This document shows, piece by piece, positions 40,573 to 42,684 of a stretch of DNA of 42,684 nt; position 1 is the first letter of the stretch, and every line of letters begins with the position of its first letter. Source of the stretch: Desulfobacteraceae bacterium (GTDB taxonomy: Bacteria; Desulfobacterota; Desulfobacteria; Desulfobacterales; Desulfosalsimonadaceae); NCBI GenBank assembly GCA_003599885.1, contig QZKW01000016.1:1-42684 (forward strand), given 5' to 3'. Below the pieces are notes generated by a model. It worked only from the letters and a program-made list of their open reading frames with translations, was not told the origin of the DNA and made no database searches. The position numbers were made by a program, and so were the translations under genes.

Positions 40573-42015
40573 TTGAATGTGCTGGTGGATAAGGCAGATG
40601 ACGCAGTATTTCAAAAATTTGTCGGTCGAATCACTCAGATGGTGGATACGGTTTCCAAAAATCCCCAGGATGCCGGGCCCCGGATCGTATCCAACCGGCA
40701 ATTGTCCAGCCTGGTGAAAAGCATTAAAACCGCTCAAATGATTTCCGGATCAACGCAGGCGTCCGCCGCCGGAGAAGACCTTCATCTGACAGCTGAAAAA
40801 AAGAGGGCCGGGCAACTGGCATCCGCCTTGAAAGGTATTCTAAAATGCCAGCCCATGGTATCTCATGAACGGGTGATGCTGGACCGGATGGATGAAACGG
40901 TCCGGAATTTATTGGCCAATCAGAAATATGCGACGGTTGTGACGCTGTTCGGGCAACTGGGAAACCTGCTTCAAAATAAAGATTCGGAAATCAGGACCAT
41001 CGCAGCCACCCTGCTCGCGAATATTGATGAGCAGTTTGAATCAGCGGGCTGTCTGAAGGAAAGAATCGCTCTTTCTTTAAAGATGCTTGAGTGGATTCAA
41101 AGCGAAACCGAGTATTCGCCGGTATATGAGAAAATATCCGCGCGTCTTCAGCGCCTGACCCGGCTCCTCATCGAAAAAAAATGTTTCAATGCCGCCGGGC
41201 ATATCCTGAAAGTGGAATTTTCCATCAGTAACGGATCGATACCGAAAAACAGTGAAATCCGTGGGAAGGCTTTGAAATTTTTAAAAAATATTGCCAAAGA
41301 AGACATTTTGAATCTGTATTTGCAGGAGATTCAGTCGGGCGGTGCTATTCCGGGGGAAGACGATATTCAAAGCTTTGTGATTCTGGGCTCGGTCAATGTG
41401 GACAGGCTTCTGGATCTGCTGCATGACAGCCACAGCCGCTCGGAGCGGAATTGTATTGTCCGGGTGGTCAGCCGGATCGGAATGCCGGCCGCCGGTCCGG
41501 TGGTGGAAAGAATTCAACGGGGCGGTCCCTGGTTTTACGTTCGGAACCTGACCCTTCTGCTGGGCAGAATCGGCGATGAATCTCATCTTAAAATTCTGGA
41601 ATCATTATTAAAAGATAAAAATGTCCGCATTCAGAGGGAGGGGATTCTCGCCATTCAGAATATCGGTGGGGATGCTGCGGCAAAACTGCTGTATGAGAAT
41701 TTGCATACGGTGGATGACGAGTTAAAAGGCGCTATTTTTACGTTTATAGGAAATCTGAAATACCGGGCAGCCACGGCGGACATGATCGGGATGCTGGAAT
41801 CAGGCGCGCTTGGCAGAACCAAAAAAGACAAAATCGATATCATGGTCAAAATTTGCGAAGCATTCGGGCGCATGGCGGAGGGAAAAGCCGTGCCGGTATT
41901 AAAACGCGTTACCCGTACCAAAGGATTTTTAACAAAAGTATATGACCCGATGGTGCGGGCGGCTGCGGAAGAGGCGCTGAGGCAGATAGAGACGGCAGGC
42001 GCGTCATCCGGATAA
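40573..42015 (+). CDS. HEAT-repeat protein, C-terminal part (amber-split)
   Basis: 480 residues if started at the TTG at 40573, which has no ribosome-binding site, so independent translation is doubtful. Seen: several HEAT-like helical pairs in the second half (HLKILESLLKDKNVRIQREG, ILAIQNIGGDAAAKLLYENL, VLKRVTRTKGFLTKVYDPMV). Known: HEAT repeats serve as protein-binding scaffolds. It follows two sensor kinases, so a role in signalling is possible. It is in the same frame as 39760-40542, ten codons after the amber stop. Confidence 0.72.
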   Translation: MNVLVDKADDAVFQKFVGRITQMVDTVSKNPQDAGPRIVSNRQLSSLVKSIKTAQMISGSTQASAAGEDLHLTAEKKRAGQLASALKGILKCQPMVSHERVMLDRMDETVRNLLANQKYATVVTLFGQLGNLLQNKDSEIRTIAATLLANIDEQFESAGCLKERIALSLKMLEWIQSETEYSPVYEKISARLQRLTRLLIEKKCFNAAGHILKVEFSISNGSIPKNSEIRGKALKFLKNIAKEDILNLYLQEIQSGGAIPGEDDIQSFVILGSVNVDRLLDLLHDSHSRSERNCIVRVVSRIGMPAAGPVVERIQRGGPWFYVRNLTLLLGRIGDESHLKILESLLKDKNVRIQREGILAIQNIGGDAAAKLLYENLHTVDDELKGAIFTFIGNLKYRAATADMIGMLESGALGRTKKDKIDIMVKICEAFGRMAEGKAVPVLKRVTRTKGFLTKVYDPMVRAAAEEALRQIETAGASSG

Positions 42016-42031
42016 GGGGCCGCGGTCGGGA

Positions 42032-42241
42032 TCAGGTTTTATCTTTTCCAGCTTTAATCTGAGAGATGGCATCATCCAGGGATATATCACCCAGCCACTT
42101 CTCCCGCTCTTTTGTATAGTCTCCCCGGCCCACCGAGAACTGATTCAAAAAGCGAATGGTTTCAACGATACCCATTTCTTTGAATAAAATCTGTGTGGCC
42201 CGACGGCTGATTTCAGATATCGATCTTGTTTCCGTATTCAT
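42032..42241 (-). CDS. Small conserved-looking protein, unknown function
   Basis: 69 residues from the ATG at 42241 (MNTETRSISEISRRATQILF); a longer frame to 42391 is not supported. Seen: KEMGIVETIRFLNQFSVGRG and EKWLGDISLDDAISQIKAGK, a two-part helical pattern. It has the size and charge of antitoxins, but I cannot name a family. It lies between the HEAT gene (convergent) and a dispersed repeat. Confidence 0.6.
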   Translation of the reverse strand: MNTETRSISEISRRATQILFKEMGIVETIRFLNQFSVGRGDYTKEREKWLGDISLDDAISQIKAGKDKT

Positions 42242-42401
42242 ATGTCTAACTCCATCACCAATTCGGGAAGTTTTGGGGTTGAGTTTTAAATCTTGATACT
42301 GCCGGATGAATTGCCCAACCGAATTCTGAGTAACATACGGGAATTCCGGGGGCAAACAGGGTAATCGCATGTAGAATCCGTTGTAATTCATGCCTCATGG
42401 A

Positions 42402-42487
42402 ACAACCACCACGAAGCACACGAAGTGCACGAAGAAATCATCAGTATCACTCCAAACCCCTTCGTGACCTTCGTGTTATTCGTGGTT
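42402..42487. repeat. ACCACGAAG-type inverted dispersed repeat
   Basis: ACCACGAAGCACACGAAGTG and CACGAAG face CTTCGTGACCTTCGTG and TTATTCGTGGT over about 30 bases. Symmetric repeats of this wording are common between genes in many genomes. No protein frame is seen. Confidence 0.7.
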
Positions 42488-42622
42488 TATATATGCGGCT
42501 GTCCCATTATACCGGCCGCACTGAATTTTGATTTTTATTAAGCTAAAACAGGTAGTTAAAATTATCGTGGATAAATTGTCAAGATTAAAGATTTGATAAT
42601 CATATAAAAGAATGCACCTCCT

Positions 42623-42647
42623 TTATACCAAAACCATTTTGGTATAA
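42623..42647. promoter_or_regulatory. Perfect 11-bp operator-like palindrome near the right edge
   Basis: TTATACCAAAA pairs with TTTTGGTATAA around CCA. On the minus strand AAAGGAGGTG and then an ATG at 42603 follow, opening a 13-codon frame (MIIKSLIL...). Operators of this kind are common in toxin-antitoxin operons; the rest of the gene is missing. Apart from this and the repeat, 42250-42684 holds no gene. Confidence 0.45.
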
Positions 42648-42684
42648 TCTGGTTATAAGCAAGTAACAATAACCCAAACAACAA

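Noticed and set aside
1-42684. CRISPR arrays, tRNA or rRNA genes, transposase or phage genes
   Set aside because: None was seen by eye on either strand. The repeats present are dispersed or inverted, not regularly spaced.

Overview
The window looks like a chromosome segment of an anaerobic, Gram-negative, sulfate-reducing Desulfobacterota bacterium (Desulfobacterales-like). The reasons are a complete Tmc complex (tmcDCBA), a complete set of Hmc subunits (hmcA to hmcF, with a 16-haem HmcA), several HdrD-type CCG iron-sulfur proteins, LPS core synthesis (waaA), and two genes that only read through if UGA encodes selenocysteine. No tRNA, rRNA, CRISPR array or transposase gene was seen.

Layout. 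1-2.3 kb: M48 protease (cut by the left edge) and LemA, with a 23S-IVP-type four-helix-bundle gene inserted between them and bracketed by short repeats. 2.3-6.9 kb: arfB, gspA, gspB, waaA. 7.2-10.9 kb: tmcD-C-B-A. 10.9-13.2 kb: an accessory patch with inverted copies of a ~270-bp repeat, one integron-like gene cassette with an attC-type site, and an AbrB/PIN toxin-antitoxin pair. 13.2-16.7 kb (minus strand): two NifX-type proteins, two MinD-type ATPases with inserted ferredoxin domains, a NifU/IscU-like scaffold and a degenerate receiver protein, which together suggest metal-cluster handling. 16.9-22.8 kb (minus strand): a long redox operon running from two glycine-rich proteins through an Mrp ATPase, FmdB-like, CGGC, radical SAM, J-domain, Fe-S/DUF3786 and flavin split-barrel proteins to a selenocysteine peroxiredoxin. 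23.1-24.5 kb: a selenocysteine-containing HdrD-like protein. 25-28 kb: two-component and universal stress proteins. 28-36.5 kb (minus strand): hmcA-E, then a 1.9-kb insertion (a second integron-like cassette with a DUF4145 gene, plus higBA), then hmcF. 36.7-42 kb: two PAS sensor kinases and a HEAT-like protein split by an amber codon. 42-42.7 kb: a small conserved protein, a dispersed repeat and a possible toxin-antitoxin remnant.

How it fits together. Tmc and Hmc are transmembrane complexes that link periplasmic c-type cytochromes to cytoplasmic HdrD-like proteins. The Sec protein at 23.1 kb is a third member of that HdrD-like family, with selenocysteine exactly where TmcB and HmcF have cysteine. 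Its promoter shares an unusual two-operator layout with the promoters of both the NifX/MinD operon and the long redox operon. I infer that these three units form one local regulon for metal-cluster or redox homeostasis. The binding factor is not identifiable in this window.
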